From: Streptomyces sp. NBC_01445
GTDB taxonomy: Bacteria > Actinomycetota > Actinomycetes > Streptomycetales > Streptomycetaceae
Direction of reading: 5' to 3'
Length of the DNA stretch: 64,000 bases
NCBI RefSeq assembly: GCF_035918235.1
Contig: NZ_CP109485.1
Coordinates: forward strand, 5,567,501-5,631,500
Shown here piece by piece: positions 20,352 through 29,228 of this stretch (within the stretch, counting starts at the first letter, position 1; each line of letters begins with the position of its first letter). A program made the translations under genes and the position numbers. Under the pieces are notes generated by a model. It ran no database searches. It was not told where the DNA came from and saw only the letters and a list, made by a program, of their open reading frames with translations.

Positions 20352-20565
20352 CCTCTTCTGCCGCACGTCGGCACAGGAGGACGGTGCCGCCGGCCGCGCC
20401 GGCGAGTGCCACGGCGCCGGACGTGACCGCGAGGGGGCCCGAAGCGGGGTGGTCCGAGTGGTCGTCGGTGACGGCGGCGGTCGTGACGCCCAGGGCGAAC
20501 GCGGCGGCGGCGATCGCGAAGACGGCGGCTATGCGGGGTATTCGGGCTATTCGGAGCATGTTCAT
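20272..20565 (-). CDS. Small two-helix membrane protein
   Basis: A 97-residue protein with hydrophobic helices around residues 9-30 (AAVFAIAAAAFALGVTTAAV) and 45-65 (AVTSGAVALAGAAGGTVLLC), and a charged Pro-rich tail. Codon use is GC3-rich in this frame, which supports coding. The 3' end overlaps the tail of the PAP2 gene by 80 nt in the opposite direction, which is long for a convergent pair. The start could be the ATG at 20565 or 12 codons upstream; neither has a strong ribosome site. Function unknown. Confidence 0.55.
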   Translation of the reverse strand: MNMLRIARIPRIAAVFAIAAAAFALGVTTAAVTDDHSDHPASGPLAVTSGAVALAGAAGGTVLLCRRAAEEAKRPDPALQNPAAPESPPSPEPTRQG

Positions 20566-20773
20566 GGTCCCAGCGGAACGCTGCGCTTCGCTTTGGGCCA
20601 CTTGAGGGCGTGTTGGCTGAGCCGTATGTGTGGGCTTACCGCTGGAACGGGCGTGCGTTTGCGCAGTTGCCCGCGCCCCTTAAGGGCCTTTCGGCTGCGG
20701 GTCCGGTGGGGGCTTGCCGTGCCCACGCGGCGGAGCCGCAGAATGTCACAGCCCCGCGCCCCTCAGAGGCGCG

Positions 20774-20822
20774 GATCAGGGGCGCGCTCAGATCAGGGCG
20801 CGCCCAGATCGGGGCGCGCTCA
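20774..20822. repeat. Three tandem 16-17 nt GC-rich repeats at the 3' end of the FAD-oxidase gene
   Basis: Near-identical units occur head to tail: GATCAGGGGCGCGCTCA (20774-20790), GATCAGGGCGCGCCCA (20791-20806) and GATCGGGGCGCGCTCA (20807-20822). The last unit contains the stop codon of the minus-strand oxidoreductase, so gain or loss of a unit could move the stop. Just left (about 20655-20765) lies GC-rich DNA with the strings CGCAGTTGCCCGCGCCCC and CAGCCCCGCGCCCC, which resemble a common Streptomyces intergenic repeat (from memory). Confidence 0.7.
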
Positions 20823-22388
20823 GAGTGCCTGCGGGAACGTGAAGAACCGGTTCGGGTCGTACTGCTTCTTGACCGTCGCCAGGCGTGTGGCCGCGTCGCC
20901 GTAGTACGCCTTGCGCCAGTTCGTCAGCGTCGGGTCCGTGTAGTTCTGGTACGCCGCCCCCGACGCGTACGGGCGCATCGCCGCGTGGGTGGAATCGAGC
21001 CACCCGCGGGCCGTGGAGCCGGACGTTCCGGCCCGCCAGGACACGATGTACTGCGCGAGCATCCGGGAGCGCCGGTGCACGAACGCGGTGCCGGTCGGGT
21101 CGACGCGGTTGATCGCCCCGCCGAGCGCGGTCAGCGCGATGCTGCCGGCGCCCGAGGTGACGTTCTCCATCTTGGTGAACAGGGCGCGGATGCCGGCCGA
21201 GGAGATGGAGCGGTCGAAGAAGTCGGAGTGGGCCGCGTACGTCTCGCGCCCCAGCGCCCCCTGCGTGCTGCGCCCCGGGGTCGTGCCCGGCAGATGGCAC
21301 ATCGCGTCCTCGGCGAACGCCGAGCAGCCCGCGTACACCTCCATCGACTCCTCGTAGGAGCGCCGCTTGAGGGAGACGTTCGACGCGGGGCCGGGGCCGC
21401 CGGGGCCGTCGGCGAGACGGTCGACGGCGTTCTGGAGCTCGCGGTACGTGCCGAGGGAGAACGCGGCGACCGAGATGGTCGGCCGGCCGCCCACCGCGTT
21501 GGCTATGTGGCAGGACGACCAGATCTCGTCGGGCTGTGAGGGGCCCCACTCCTGCCAGGCCTTCAGGACGGCCGTGGCCTTCGACCAGGGCCAGGTCATG
21601 TACGCGGAGACGGCCTGCGGGGCGGGGTGCGTGCGGAAGCGGAGCTCGGTGACCACACCGAAGTTGCCGTTGCCCGCTCCGCGCAGGGCCCAGAACAGGT
21701 CCTTGTTCTCGCTCTTGTTCGCGACGACCTGCTTGCCGTCCGCCGTGATCAGCGTGGCCTGGGTGAGGCTGTCGCAGGTCAGGCCGTAGGCGCGGGAGAC
21801 GACGCCGTGGCCGCCGCCGAGGGTGAGGCCGGAGACGCCGACGGTGGGGCAGGAGCCGGCCGGGATGGTGACGCCCTTCGCGGCGAGCGCGCGGTACACG
21901 TCGATGAGCTTGGCGCCCGCGCCCACCACGGCCTCGCTCCCGGAGGCCCTGATCGCGGAGAGCTTGGACACGTCGAGGATCAGGCGGCCGTCGCCGGACG
22001 ACCAGCCCGCGTACGAGTGGCCGCCGTTGCGGATCGAGACGGGGACGTGGTGCGCCCGCGCGTAGGCGAGCGTGGTGCGAATGTCGTCGGGGTGGGCGAC
22101 GTAGGCGACGGCGGTCGGCTTCAGGCTGTCGAAGCGGGTGTTGTAGAGCTGGCGCGCGGCCGCCCACTTGGCCTGGCCGGGGGTGACGAGGGTGCCGTCG
22201 AGGTCCTTGGCGAGTGCCTTGAGGTTCGCCGCGGCGGAGGCGCTCGCGCTGGTGGTGCGGATGGGCGCGCTGGTCGTCGCGCTGGGCGTGGTCCGCCCGC
22301 CGGCCCCCGCTGTGCCGGTGCTGCATGCCGTGGCCGCGCCTGCCGTGACAGTGGCCGCGCCGACTGCGATGAACGTACGCCGATCCAT
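20820..22388 (-). CDS. Secreted FAD-binding oxidoreductase, berberine-bridge-enzyme type
   Basis: A 522-residue flavoprotein. It starts MDRRTFIAVGAATVTAGAAT, a twin-arginine-like signal followed by Cys22, which could be a lipidation site. The FAD_binding_4 domain has His124 in RNGGHSYAGW and Cys180 in PAGSCPTVGVSGLTLGGG, the two residues that bind flavin bicovalently in this family. The C-terminus has the BBE motif YYGDAATRLATVKKQYDPNR. These enzymes oxidise sugars or secondary metabolites with oxygen; the substrate is unknown. ATG 22388 is preceded by GGGAGG. Tat export of a folded flavoprotein is consistent with the signal. Confidence 0.92.
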   Translation of the reverse strand: MDRRTFIAVGAATVTAGAATACSTGTAGAGGRTTPSATTSAPIRTTSASASAAANLKALAKDLDGTLVTPGQAKWAAARQLYNTRFDSLKPTAVAYVAHPDDIRTTLAYARAHHVPVSIRNGGHSYAGWSSGDGRLILDVSKLSAIRASGSEAVVGAGAKLIDVYRALAAKGVTIPAGSCPTVGVSGLTLGGGHGVVSRAYGLTCDSLTQATLITADGKQVVANKSENKDLFWALRGAGNGNFGVVTELRFRTHPAPQAVSAYMTWPWSKATAVLKAWQEWGPSQPDEIWSSCHIANAVGGRPTISVAAFSLGTYRELQNAVDRLADGPGGPGPASNVSLKRRSYEESMEVYAGCSAFAEDAMCHLPGTTPGRSTQGALGRETYAAHSDFFDRSISSAGIRALFTKMENVTSGAGSIALTALGGAINRVDPTGTAFVHRRSRMLAQYIVSWRAGTSGSTARGWLDSTHAAMRPYASGAAYQNYTDPTLTNWRKAYYGDAATRLATVKKQYDPNRFFTFPQAL

Positions 22389-22722
22389 GGACGCCTCCCG
22401 TTGTTTCCCGGGGTACGAGACGTCTTTGGGGAGCGCGGGGTTCCACGCCGGGCGGTCGGGTCAGGGGCGGGCCGTGTGCTCCTCGGCGTCGCTTCTCGCC
22501 TTCGAGCGGGCTCTGCGGGAGGGGCCGCGCCAGCCGCAGGTGCAGCGGGCCAGGCAGAAACGGCCTTGTTCGGCCGTGGTCGTCTGGTGAGTTTCGGGGA
22601 GTTCGGACTGCTCTTGTGCCACACCTCAACGGTACGCGTGACGGGTGCAGGCAACTGTCGTTATCCGGTCGACAGAGGGGCCGCGGACGCTCGGACCGAC
22701 AGGGCTTGGGGGCAGACAGGCG
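22389..22722. other. Divergent promoter region between FAD oxidase and lipoprotein genes
   Basis: About 334 nt with no supported gene. It must carry both promoters. It contains the oxidase ribosome site (GGGAGG on the minus strand just right of 22388) and a G-rich stretch (GGGGGC near 22709) before the lipoprotein start. Open frames across it lack consistent GC3 bias. No clear operator is visible. Confidence 0.45.
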
Positions 22723-23601
22723 ATGGTGCAGCACGGACGCGCAGCACGGGCGGTCGCAGCGGCCGCGGCGGTCGGAGTGATGGGCCTCACCACCGGTTGT
22801 TCGGCCGCCGCCGAGGCGGACAACGAGAGCCCGGCCGACTCCGCCGCCGCCGTCCACGACGCGGCCGACCGCCTGGTCAGGGAGGGCAGTTCCAAGGCCC
22901 GTACGTCCATGGAGATGGCGAGCGGCGGCACCCGCGTCACCATCAGGGGCGAGGGCGTCTACGACTACCGGGCGCGCGTCGGGCAGTTGAAGGTGGTGCT
23001 TCCGCAGGATCCTTCCGGCGCCGAGGAGCACCGCCCCATCACCGAACTCCTCGCGCCCGGCGCCCTGTACATGAAGAACCGGGGCGCGGGGGTGCCCGCC
23101 GACAAGTGGGTGCGGGTCGAGACGGCGTCCATGGCGGACGGGAACCTGGTCACGGGCGGGGCCACGGATCCGCTGGCCGCCGCCGAACTGCTGCGGGGCG
23201 CGCGCAAGGTGACGTATGTGGGGGAGAGCGAGCTCGCCGGGACGGACGTGCGGCACTACCGGGGGACCGTCGACATGGCGGCCGCCGCCCACGCCGCCTC
23301 CCCGGCCAGCCGGCAGTCCCTGACGGCCGCGGCGAAAGGGTTCGCCAAGGACCAGGTGCCGTTCGACGTGTACCTCGACGACGAGGGCCGGATCAGGAAA
23401 GTGCGGCACCGGTTCAGCTTCGTGAATACGACGAAGGTGACGACTGCGGTGAAGGGGAACGGGAAGGGGCAGGGCCAGGGCGGGAAGAGGGACGTCGTCG
23501 ATGTGGCGTCCACCACTCTGCTCTACGGCTTCGGAGTTACGGCGAATATCGAACTTCCCGACACAAAGGACATCTTCGCCGGGAAGATCGCCGAGAATTA
23601 G
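22723..23601 (+). CDS. LppX/LprG-like lipoprotein
   Basis: A 292-residue lipoprotein: hydrophobic signal and lipobox-like LTTGC with Cys26, then a domain of about 240 residues resembling the LppX/LprAFG or LolA-type half-barrel that carries lipids or glycolipids (KARTSMEM ... TDPLAAAELLRGARKVTYVGE ... VPFDVYLDDEGRIRKVRHRF). A Gly/Lys-rich insert (GKGQGQGGK) sits in a loop near residue 250. I chose ATG 22723 because the signal peptide starts here. It is expected on the outer membrane face. The lipid-carrier role is known for the family and inferred here. Confidence 0.85.
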   Translation: MVQHGRAARAVAAAAAVGVMGLTTGCSAAAEADNESPADSAAAVHDAADRLVREGSSKARTSMEMASGGTRVTIRGEGVYDYRARVGQLKVVLPQDPSGAEEHRPITELLAPGALYMKNRGAGVPADKWVRVETASMADGNLVTGGATDPLAAAELLRGARKVTYVGESELAGTDVRHYRGTVDMAAAAHAASPASRQSLTAAAKGFAKDQVPFDVYLDDEGRIRKVRHRFSFVNTTKVTTAVKGNGKGQGQGGKRDVVDVASTTLLYGFGVTANIELPDTKDIFAGKIAEN

Positions 23602-23698
23602 CCGTCCGGAAATGGTCCGTCCGTGCCATGCGCAGTGCGTAGGCCGCTCCCTACTCTAGGAAGTCGGTTACGGCTACGGCTTACGGCTGGAAGAGGTG

Positions 23699-23890
23699 AT
23701 GAACGTGGCTCCGGTGGGCGGCACGGCGGTTCATGACCACGTCGCCCTCGCCGAGATCGAGCTGTGCGGTGAATTGATCATCGCGGCTTCGGCCGCGGAT
23801 GAGGACCGGCTCAGTGCGGACCGTATCGACGAGGTGCTGAGGGTCGCCGAGGAACGGTGGCCCCGGGGCGAGGGGTTCCGGGAGTCCTGA
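23699..23890 (+). CDS. Small conserved acidic protein, unknown function
   Basis: A 63-residue acidic, helical protein (VALAEIELCGELIIAASAADEDRLSADRIDEVL) ending in WPRGEGF. GGAAGAGG lies just upstream and codon bias is strong, so it is probably expressed. The start may be ATG 23699 or the GTG immediately before. The sequence has the look of a widespread Streptomyces small protein, but I cannot name a function. It lies between a lipoprotein gene and the convergent csoR. Confidence 0.68.
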   Translation: MNVAPVGGTAVHDHVALAEIELCGELIIAASAADEDRLSADRIDEVLRVAEERWPRGEGFRES

Positions 23891-23983
23891 ACCCGTGAGG
23901 GGCGCGGCCGGTCGTCCGGCGCGCCCCGGCTCCGGGTCGCGTATCTCACAGGGGCAGGGCGCGCGGTGCGCGTCCCGGGCGTC

Positions 23984-24334
23984 TCAGGTGCGCAGCATCC
24001 TGGCGATCGCCTTCGTCGCCTCCTCGACCTTCGCGTCGATCTCCTCACCGCCCTTGACCGCCGCGTCGGCGACGCAGTGGCGCAGGTGCTCCTCGAGGAG
24101 CTGGAGCGCGAAGGACTGGAGAGCCTTCGTGGAAGCGGAGACCTGCGTGAGTATGTCGATGCAGTAGACGTCCTCGTCGACCATGCGCTGCAGGCCCCGG
24201 ATCTGGCCCTCGATGCGGCGCAGGCGCTTGAGGTGCTCGGCCTTCTGGTGGTGGTACCCGTGGATTCCACGGTCGTGGTCCGTCACTGTCCCGCCGTCGT
24301 GGTCGGTCACGATCTCGGTCGCTTCCGTGGTCAT
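23984..24334 (-). CDS. csoR: Copper-sensing transcriptional repressor CsoR
   Basis: A 116-residue all-helical repressor. The Cu(I) ligands Cys58 (DEDVYCIDIL), His83 and Cys87 (EEHLRHC) have the exact 25- and 4-residue spacing of characterised CsoR proteins, and RRIEGQIRGLQRM gives the DNA-contact helix. The His/Asp-rich N-terminal tail (residues 10-30) is longer than in many homologues. CsoR releases DNA when it binds Cu(I), which induces copper export genes; none lies here, so it controls distant targets and itself. Its operator sits just upstream at 24350-24368. Confidence 0.95.
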   Translation of the reverse strand: MTTEATEIVTDHDGGTVTDHDRGIHGYHHQKAEHLKRLRRIEGQIRGLQRMVDEDVYCIDILTQVSASTKALQSFALQLLEEHLRHCVADAAVKGGEEIDAKVEEATKAIARMLRT

Positions 24335-24349
24335 CGCGTCCTCCCGTTG

Positions 24350-24368
24350 TATACCCCTAGTGGGTATA
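24350..24368. promoter_or_regulatory. CsoR operator
   Basis: The sequence TATACCCCTAGTGGGTATA is an interrupted palindrome (arms TATACCC and GGGTATA, 5-nt centre). It matches the form of known CsoR sites: A/T-rich ends around G-C runs. It lies 15 nt upstream of the csoR start, where bound CsoR would block its own transcription. Autoregulation is inferred from position and motif. Confidence 0.85.
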
Positions 24369-24522
24369 TGGTACCGAATTTCGAGGGGGTCCGACGGGTT
24401 CGCGGGACCCCGTGCTCATCACAGTGCCCGATGGGCGACACTGGGGTATTGCCGGTTAGCCGTGGCCGGATGATGCGCCTAGCATCAGCCTGACCGAATC
24501 CAAAGCACCCCGAGGACCCCAC

Positions 24523-25143
24523 GTGCGCTTTCGTCTGACCCCCAGGGAGACGAGCTTCTACGACATGTTTGCCGCATCCGCGGACAACATCGTCACGGGC
24601 TCGAAACTCCTGATGGAACTGCTCGGGGCGGATTCCTCCGCCCGGGCCGAGATCGCGGAGCGGATGCGGGCAGCGGAACACGCCGGTGACGACGCCACCC
24701 ACGCGATTTTCCACCAGCTGAACTCCTCGTTCATCACGCCCTTCGACCGCGAGGACATCTACAAGCTCGCGTCGTCCCTCGACGACATCATGGACTTCAT
24801 GGAGGAGGCCGTCGACCTCGTCGTCCTCTACCAGGTCGAAGAGCTTCCCAAGGGTGTGGAGCAGCAGATCGAGGTTCTGGCGCGCGCGGCCGTGCTGACC
24901 GCCGAGGCCATGCCGAACCTGCGGACCATGGACAACCTCACCGAGTACTGGATCGAGGTCAACCGGCTCGAGAACCAGGCCGACCAGATCCACCGCAAGC
25001 TGCTCGCGCAACTCTTCAATGGCAAGTACGACGCCATGGAGGTCTTGAAGCTCAAGCAGATCGTGGATGTGCTCGAAGAGGCGGCGGATGCCTTCGAGCA
25101 CGTGGCGAACACGGTGGAGACCATCGCCGTCAAGGAGTCCTGA
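24523..25143 (+). CDS. DUF47/PhoU-like Pit accessory protein
   Basis: A 206-residue helical protein of the DUF47 family (PhoU-like). Two antiparallel helix bundles carry the acidic metal-binding motifs EHAGDDATH (around residue 50) and ENQADQIHRKL (around 148), plus DREDIYKLASSLDDIMDF. Members sit next to low-affinity phosphate transporters and are thought to modulate them. The GTG at 24523 has GAGGA about 9 nt upstream. The pit gene follows after 9 nt, so the two form an operon. Confidence 0.92.
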   Translation: MRFRLTPRETSFYDMFAASADNIVTGSKLLMELLGADSSARAEIAERMRAAEHAGDDATHAIFHQLNSSFITPFDREDIYKLASSLDDIMDFMEEAVDLVVLYQVEELPKGVEQQIEVLARAAVLTAEAMPNLRTMDNLTEYWIEVNRLENQADQIHRKLLAQLFNGKYDAMEVLKLKQIVDVLEEAADAFEHVANTVETIAVKES

Positions 25144-25152
25144 GGCCTTCTC

Positions 25153-26151
25153 ATGGACACCTTCGCACTGATCGTGACGATTGGCGTCGCGCTCGGATTC
25201 ACGTATACGAACGGCTTTCACGACTCGGCGAACGCCATCGCCACGTCGGTCTCCACGCGTGCGCTGACGCCTCGGGCGGCGCTCGCGATGGCCGCGGTGA
25301 TGAACCTCGCCGGTGCCTTCATGGGAAGCGGCGTTGCCAAGACGGTGAGTGAGGGGATCATCGCCACTCCCGAGGGCGGCAAGGGGATGGGCATCCTCTT
25401 CGCCGCGCTCGTCGGCGCGATCATCTGGAACCTGGTCACCTGGTACTTCGGCCTGCCGTCCTCGTCGTCGCACGCGCTGTTCGGCGGCATGGTCGGCGCG
25501 GCGCTCGCCGGCGGGACGGCCGTCTACTGGTCCGGCGTGCTCGACAAGATCGTCATCCCGATGCTCACCTCGCCGGTGATCGGTCTGATCGTCGGCTATC
25601 TCGTCATGTGCGCGATCCTGTGGCTGTTCCGGCGGTCCAACCCGCACAAGGCCAAGCGCGGCTTCCGTATCGCGCAGACCGTGTCGGCGGCCGGCATGGC
25701 GCTCGGCCACGGTCTCCAGGACGCGCAGAAGACGATGGGCATCGTGGTGATGGCCCTCGTCATCTCCGGGCACGAGACCTACAGCGACCCGATCCCGGTC
25801 TGGGTCAAGCTCGTCTGCGCGCTGATGCTGTCCCTCGGTACGTACGCGGGTGGCTGGCGCATCATGCGGACCCTCGGGCGCAAGATCATCGAGCTGGACC
25901 CGCCGCAGGGTTTCGCGGCGGAGACGACCGGTGCGTCGATCATGTTCGGTTCGGCGTTCCTGTTCCACGCGCCGATCTCGACGACGCACGTCATCACCTC
26001 GGCGATCATGGGCGTCGGCGCCACCAAGCGCGTGAAGGCGGTCCGCTGGGGCGTCGCCAAGAACATCGTCCTGGGCTGGTTCATCACGATGCCGGCCGCG
26101 GCGCTGGTCGCGGCGGGGAGCTTCTGGATCGTGAATCTGGCCTTCGGCTAG
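25153..26151 (+). CDS. pit: Low-affinity inorganic phosphate transporter (PiT family)
   Basis: A 332-residue membrane protein with about ten hydrophobic segments and both PiT signature repeats: GFTYTNGFHDSANAIATSVSTRAL at the N-terminus and FLFHAPISTTHVITSAIMGVGATKR near the C-terminus, each carrying the Asn/Asp/Ser residues of the phosphate site. It imports phosphate (as a metal-phosphate complex) driven by protons or sodium. In S. coelicolor the corresponding gene is called pitH2 or pitH1 (memory uncertain). It is translated with the DUF47 partner and converges on the pst operon across a terminator. Confidence 0.94.
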   Translation: MDTFALIVTIGVALGFTYTNGFHDSANAIATSVSTRALTPRAALAMAAVMNLAGAFMGSGVAKTVSEGIIATPEGGKGMGILFAALVGAIIWNLVTWYFGLPSSSSHALFGGMVGAALAGGTAVYWSGVLDKIVIPMLTSPVIGLIVGYLVMCAILWLFRRSNPHKAKRGFRIAQTVSAAGMALGHGLQDAQKTMGIVVMALVISGHETYSDPIPVWVKLVCALMLSLGTYAGGWRIMRTLGRKIIELDPPQGFAAETTGASIMFGSAFLFHAPISTTHVITSAIMGVGATKRVKAVRWGVAKNIVLGWFITMPAAALVAAGSFWIVNLAFG

Positions 26152-26168
26152 TACGCAGTCTTCGTACG

Positions 26169-26212
26169 AAAAGAGGGCCCGCCCCCCGGGAGCCAGGGGG
26201 CGGGCCCTTTTG
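26169..26212. terminator. Bidirectional terminator between pit and pstB
   Basis: A hairpin with arms AAAAGAGGGCCCGCCCCC and GGGGGCGGGCCCTTTT around a short loop lies 17 nt after the pit stop and 47 nt beyond the pstB stop. The T run on the plus strand and A run on the other side suit termination in both directions. Confidence 0.9.
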
Positions 26213-26258
26213 CCTTGCGGTGGCACCGCCATGCAGCACCGCAAGGAGCTGGTGGTGT

Positions 26259-27035
26259 CTAGCCGAAGCGGCCCGAGATGTAGTCCTCGGTGGCCTGGAC
26301 CGACGGGTTGGAGAAGATCCGCTCGGTCTCGTCGATCTCGACGAGCTTGCCGGGCTGGCCGACCGCGGACAGGTTGAAGAACGCCGTGCGGTCCGAGACG
26401 CGGGCCGCCTGCTGCATGTTGTGCGTCACGATGACGATCGTGAAGCGCTCCTTGAGCTCGCCGATCAGGTCCTCGATGGCGAGGGTCGAGATCGGGTCGA
26501 GGGCCGAGCAGGGCTCGTCCATGAGGAGCACCTGGGGCTCGACCGCGATGGCGCGGGCGATGCACAGACGCTGCTGCTGGCCGCCGGAGAGGCCGGAGCC
26601 GGGCTTGTTCAGGCGGTCCTTGACCTCGTTCCAGAGGTTGGCGCCCTTGAGGGACTTCTCGACGACGTCGCCGAGCTCGCTCTTCTTGTACGAGCCGTTC
26701 AGACGCAGGCCCGCCGCCACGTTGTCGAAGATCGACATGGTGGGGAACGGGTTCGGGCGCTGGAACACCATGCCGACCGTGCGGCGCACGGCGACCGGGT
26801 CGACGTGGGTGCCGTAGAGGTCTTCGTCGTCCAGGAGCACCTTGCCCTCGACGCGGCCACCGGGGGTGACCTCGTGCATGCGGTTCAGGGTGCGCAGGAA
26901 GGTGGACTTGCCGCAGCCGGACGGGCCGATGAAGGCCGTCACGGAGCGGGGCTCCACGGTCATCGAGATGTCCTCGATCGCCTTGTGGGAGCCGTAGTAC
27001 GCGGTGAGGCCGCTGACGTCGATTCGCTTGGCCAT
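26259..27035 (-). CDS. pstB: Phosphate ABC transporter ATP-binding protein PstB
   Basis: A 258-residue ATPase of the PstSCAB importer. Walker A is [10 protein letters not shown] (residues 36-45), signature [14 protein letters not shown], Walker [17 protein letters not shown], switch His in IVTHNMQQA. The sequence after Walker [12 protein letters not shown], and the block [12 protein letters not shown] are PstB-specific. It powers high-affinity phosphate uptake with PstA and PstC. It is the last gene of the pst operon, 25 nt after pstA. Confidence 0.97.
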   Translation of the reverse strand: MAKRIDVSGLTAYYGSHKAIEDISMTVEPRSVTAFIGPSGCGKSTFLRTLNRMHEVTPGGRVEGKVLLDDEDLYGTHVDPVAVRRTVGMVFQRPNPFPTMSIFDNVAAGLRLNGSYKKSELGDVVEKSLKGANLWNEVKDRLNKPGSGLSGGQQQRLCIARAIAVEPQVLLMDEPCSALDPISTLAIEDLIGELKERFTIVIVTHNMQQAARVSDRTAFFNLSAVGQPGKLVEIDETERIFSNPSVQATEDYISGRFG

Positions 27036-27060
27036 AACTAATTCACTTCCAGATGCCGCG

Positions 27061-28131
27061 TCAGCGGCCGGTCTTGGGGGCCTTCCAGCGGGCGATGCCG
27101 CGGGCCACCAGGTTGAGGATCATGATGAAGGCGATGAGGACGAGAGCCGCCGCCCATGCACGGTCGTACGCCGCCGGGCTGCCGCCGCTGTTCTGGTACT
27201 GCTGGTAGATGTACAGCGGCAGCGAGGACTGGGGCCCCTGGAACGGGTCCGTGTTGATGAGCGGGTTGCCCCAGACCAGCAGCAGTACGGGCGCGGTCTC
27301 ACCGGCGATACGGGCGATGGCCAGCATCACACCGGTCGTGATGCCGCCGATCGACGTCGGCAGGACGACCTTGAGGATCGTGCGCCACTTCGGTACGCCG
27401 AGCGCGAGGGAGGCCTCGCGCAGCTCGTTCGGGACGAGCTTGAGCATTTCCTCGGTGGAGCGGACGACGACCGGGATCATCAGGATGGACAGCGCCATCG
27501 ATCCGGCGAAGCCGGAGTAGCTGAAGCCGAGGATCAGGATCCAGAAGCTGAGGATGAACAGGCCCGCGACGATCGACGGGATGCCCGTCATGACGTCGAC
27601 GAAGAAGGTGACCGCCTTGGCGAGCTTGCCCCGGCCGTACTCGACCAGGTAGATCGCGGTGAGCAGGCCGATCGGCACGGAGATCAGGGTGGCGAGGCCG
27701 ACCTGCTCCAGGGTGCCGATGATGGCGTGGTAGATGCCGCCGCCCGGCTCGTAGTCGGTGACGACGCCCATCGAGTGCGTCAGGAAGAAGACGTCCAGGA
27801 CCTTCACGCCGCGCGAGACGGTCTCCCAGATCAGGGAGACCAGCGGGATCACGGCGAGGATGAAGGCGACCCAGACGACGCTGGTCGCGACGCGGTCCTT
27901 GGCCTGGCGCTTGCCCTCGACGGCGGTGGCGATGCCGTACGTGCCGAGCACGAACAGGACCGCGGCGATCAGACCCCACTGGATCTGGCTGTCGAGTCCG
28001 GCGCCCAGGCCGATCGCGCAGCCGACCGCGACGGCGCCGGCGGCGATGGCGTACGGGGCCCAGCGCGGCAGGCGCGCGGCGCTGAGGGAGTTGGTGCCGG
28101 GGGCCGGCGGGGTGATGGTTGCGTTGCTCAT
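27061..28131 (-). CDS. pstA: Phosphate ABC transporter permease PstA
   Basis: A 356-residue permease. The N-terminus is longer than in enterobacterial PstA and carries two extra hydrophobic helices (residues 25-75). Six core helices and the EAA-loop block [23 protein letters not shown] follow; that block contacts PstB. The motif [15 protein letters not shown] is typical of PstA/PstC. The start overlaps the pstC stop by 4 nt, giving coupled translation. Confidence 0.96.
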   Translation of the reverse strand: MSNATITPPAPGTNSLSAARLPRWAPYAIAAGAVAVGCAIGLGAGLDSQIQWGLIAAVLFVLGTYGIATAVEGKRQAKDRVATSVVWVAFILAVIPLVSLIWETVSRGVKVLDVFFLTHSMGVVTDYEPGGGIYHAIIGTLEQVGLATLISVPIGLLTAIYLVEYGRGKLAKAVTFFVDVMTGIPSIVAGLFILSFWILILGFSYSGFAGSMALSILMIPVVVRSTEEMLKLVPNELREASLALGVPKWRTILKVVLPTSIGGITTGVMLAIARIAGETAPVLLLVWGNPLINTDPFQGPQSSLPLYIYQQYQNSGGSPAAYDRAWAAALVLIAFIMILNLVARGIARWKAPKTGR

Positions 28132-29129
28132 GCGTTGGCCCCCGAGTACTCCTTGCGGCGGGCGATGATCGCGCGGGCCGCACCGTTCACGACCAGCGTG
28201 ATGATGAACAGGACCAGACCGGAGGCGATGAGCGCGTCACGGCCCTGCTCGGTGGCCTCGCTGAACTTCGCGGCGATGTTCTGCGCGAAGGTGCCGCCGC
28301 CCGGGTCGAGCAGGCTGGCGTTGATCTCGAAGCTGGGGGAGAGGACCGTGGCGACGGCCATGGTCTCGCCGAGCGCGCGGCCGAGGCCGAGCATCGAGGC
28401 GGAGATGACGCCGGAGCGGCCGAAGGGGATCACCGACATGCGGATGACCTCCCAGCGGGTGGCGCCGAGCGCGAGCGCGGCCTCCTGGTGCATCAGGGGC
28501 GCCTGCCGGAAGACTTCACGGCTGACGTTCGTGATGATCGGGAGGATCATGATCGCGAGCAGGATGCCGACGGCGAGGAGGGTGCGCGGGGCGCCGCCCT
28601 GCCACTCGAGGATGCCGGTCCAGCCGAAGTAGTCGTTGAGCCAGCTGTAGAAGCCGGTGAGGTGCGGCACCAGGAAGAGGGCGCCCCACAGGCCGTACAC
28701 GATGGACGGTACGGCGGCGAGCAGGTCGACGACGTACGCGATCACGCCGCCGATCTTCTTCGGCGCGTAGTGCGTGATGAACAGCGCGATGCCGACGGCG
28801 ATCGGGACGGCGATCGCCATGGCGATGACCGAGGACACGATCGTGCCGAAGGCGAGGACCGCGATGCCGAAGACCGGCGGAGTGGCGTTGGCGTTCCACT
28901 CGAAGGTCGTGAGGAAGTTGCCGTCGTTCTTGGACAGCACCAACGAGGCGCGGTAGGTGAGGAAGGCCGCGATGGCGGCCATGATCACCAGAAGCAGGAT
29001 GCCGGAGCCGCGCGAGAGACCGAGGAAGATCCGGTCACCGGGGCGGGTGGCGCCGCGGGCCGCGCGCTTTTGCAGCGTGGGCGGGTCGGCGGGGGCGGGT
29101 GGAGCAGTCGTCTTCGTGGATATATCCAT
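28128..29129 (-). CDS. pstC: Phosphate ABC transporter permease PstC
   Basis: A 333-residue permease with six core membrane helices, the motif VDLLAAVPSIVYGLWG and the EAA loop EAALALGATRWEVIRMSVIP. I chose ATG 29129 (MDISTKTTAPP): GGAGAA lies about 7 nt upstream, and the frame extension above it is Arg/Pro-rich shadow. With PstA it forms the phosphate channel. It lies 99 nt after pstS; the gap contains GC-rich DNA that might attenuate read-through, so pstS could be made in excess. Confidence 0.96.
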   Translation of the reverse strand: MDISTKTTAPPAPADPPTLQKRAARGATRPGDRIFLGLSRGSGILLLVIMAAIAAFLTYRASLVLSKNDGNFLTTFEWNANATPPVFGIAVLAFGTIVSSVIAMAIAVPIAVGIALFITHYAPKKIGGVIAYVVDLLAAVPSIVYGLWGALFLVPHLTGFYSWLNDYFGWTGILEWQGGAPRTLLAVGILLAIMILPIITNVSREVFRQAPLMHQEAALALGATRWEVIRMSVIPFGRSGVISASMLGLGRALGETMAVATVLSPSFEINASLLDPGGGTFAQNIAAKFSEATEQGRDALIASGLVLFIITLVVNGAARAIIARRKEYSGANA

Positions 29130-29228
29130 GGGGTTCTCCGGTCTGCGGAGCCGCGGTCGGGCGGCTCCAGGCGGCGATGCACCGGACGGTGCGGCCCGCC
29201 CCCGATCGGGGACGGGCCGCACACTGGG

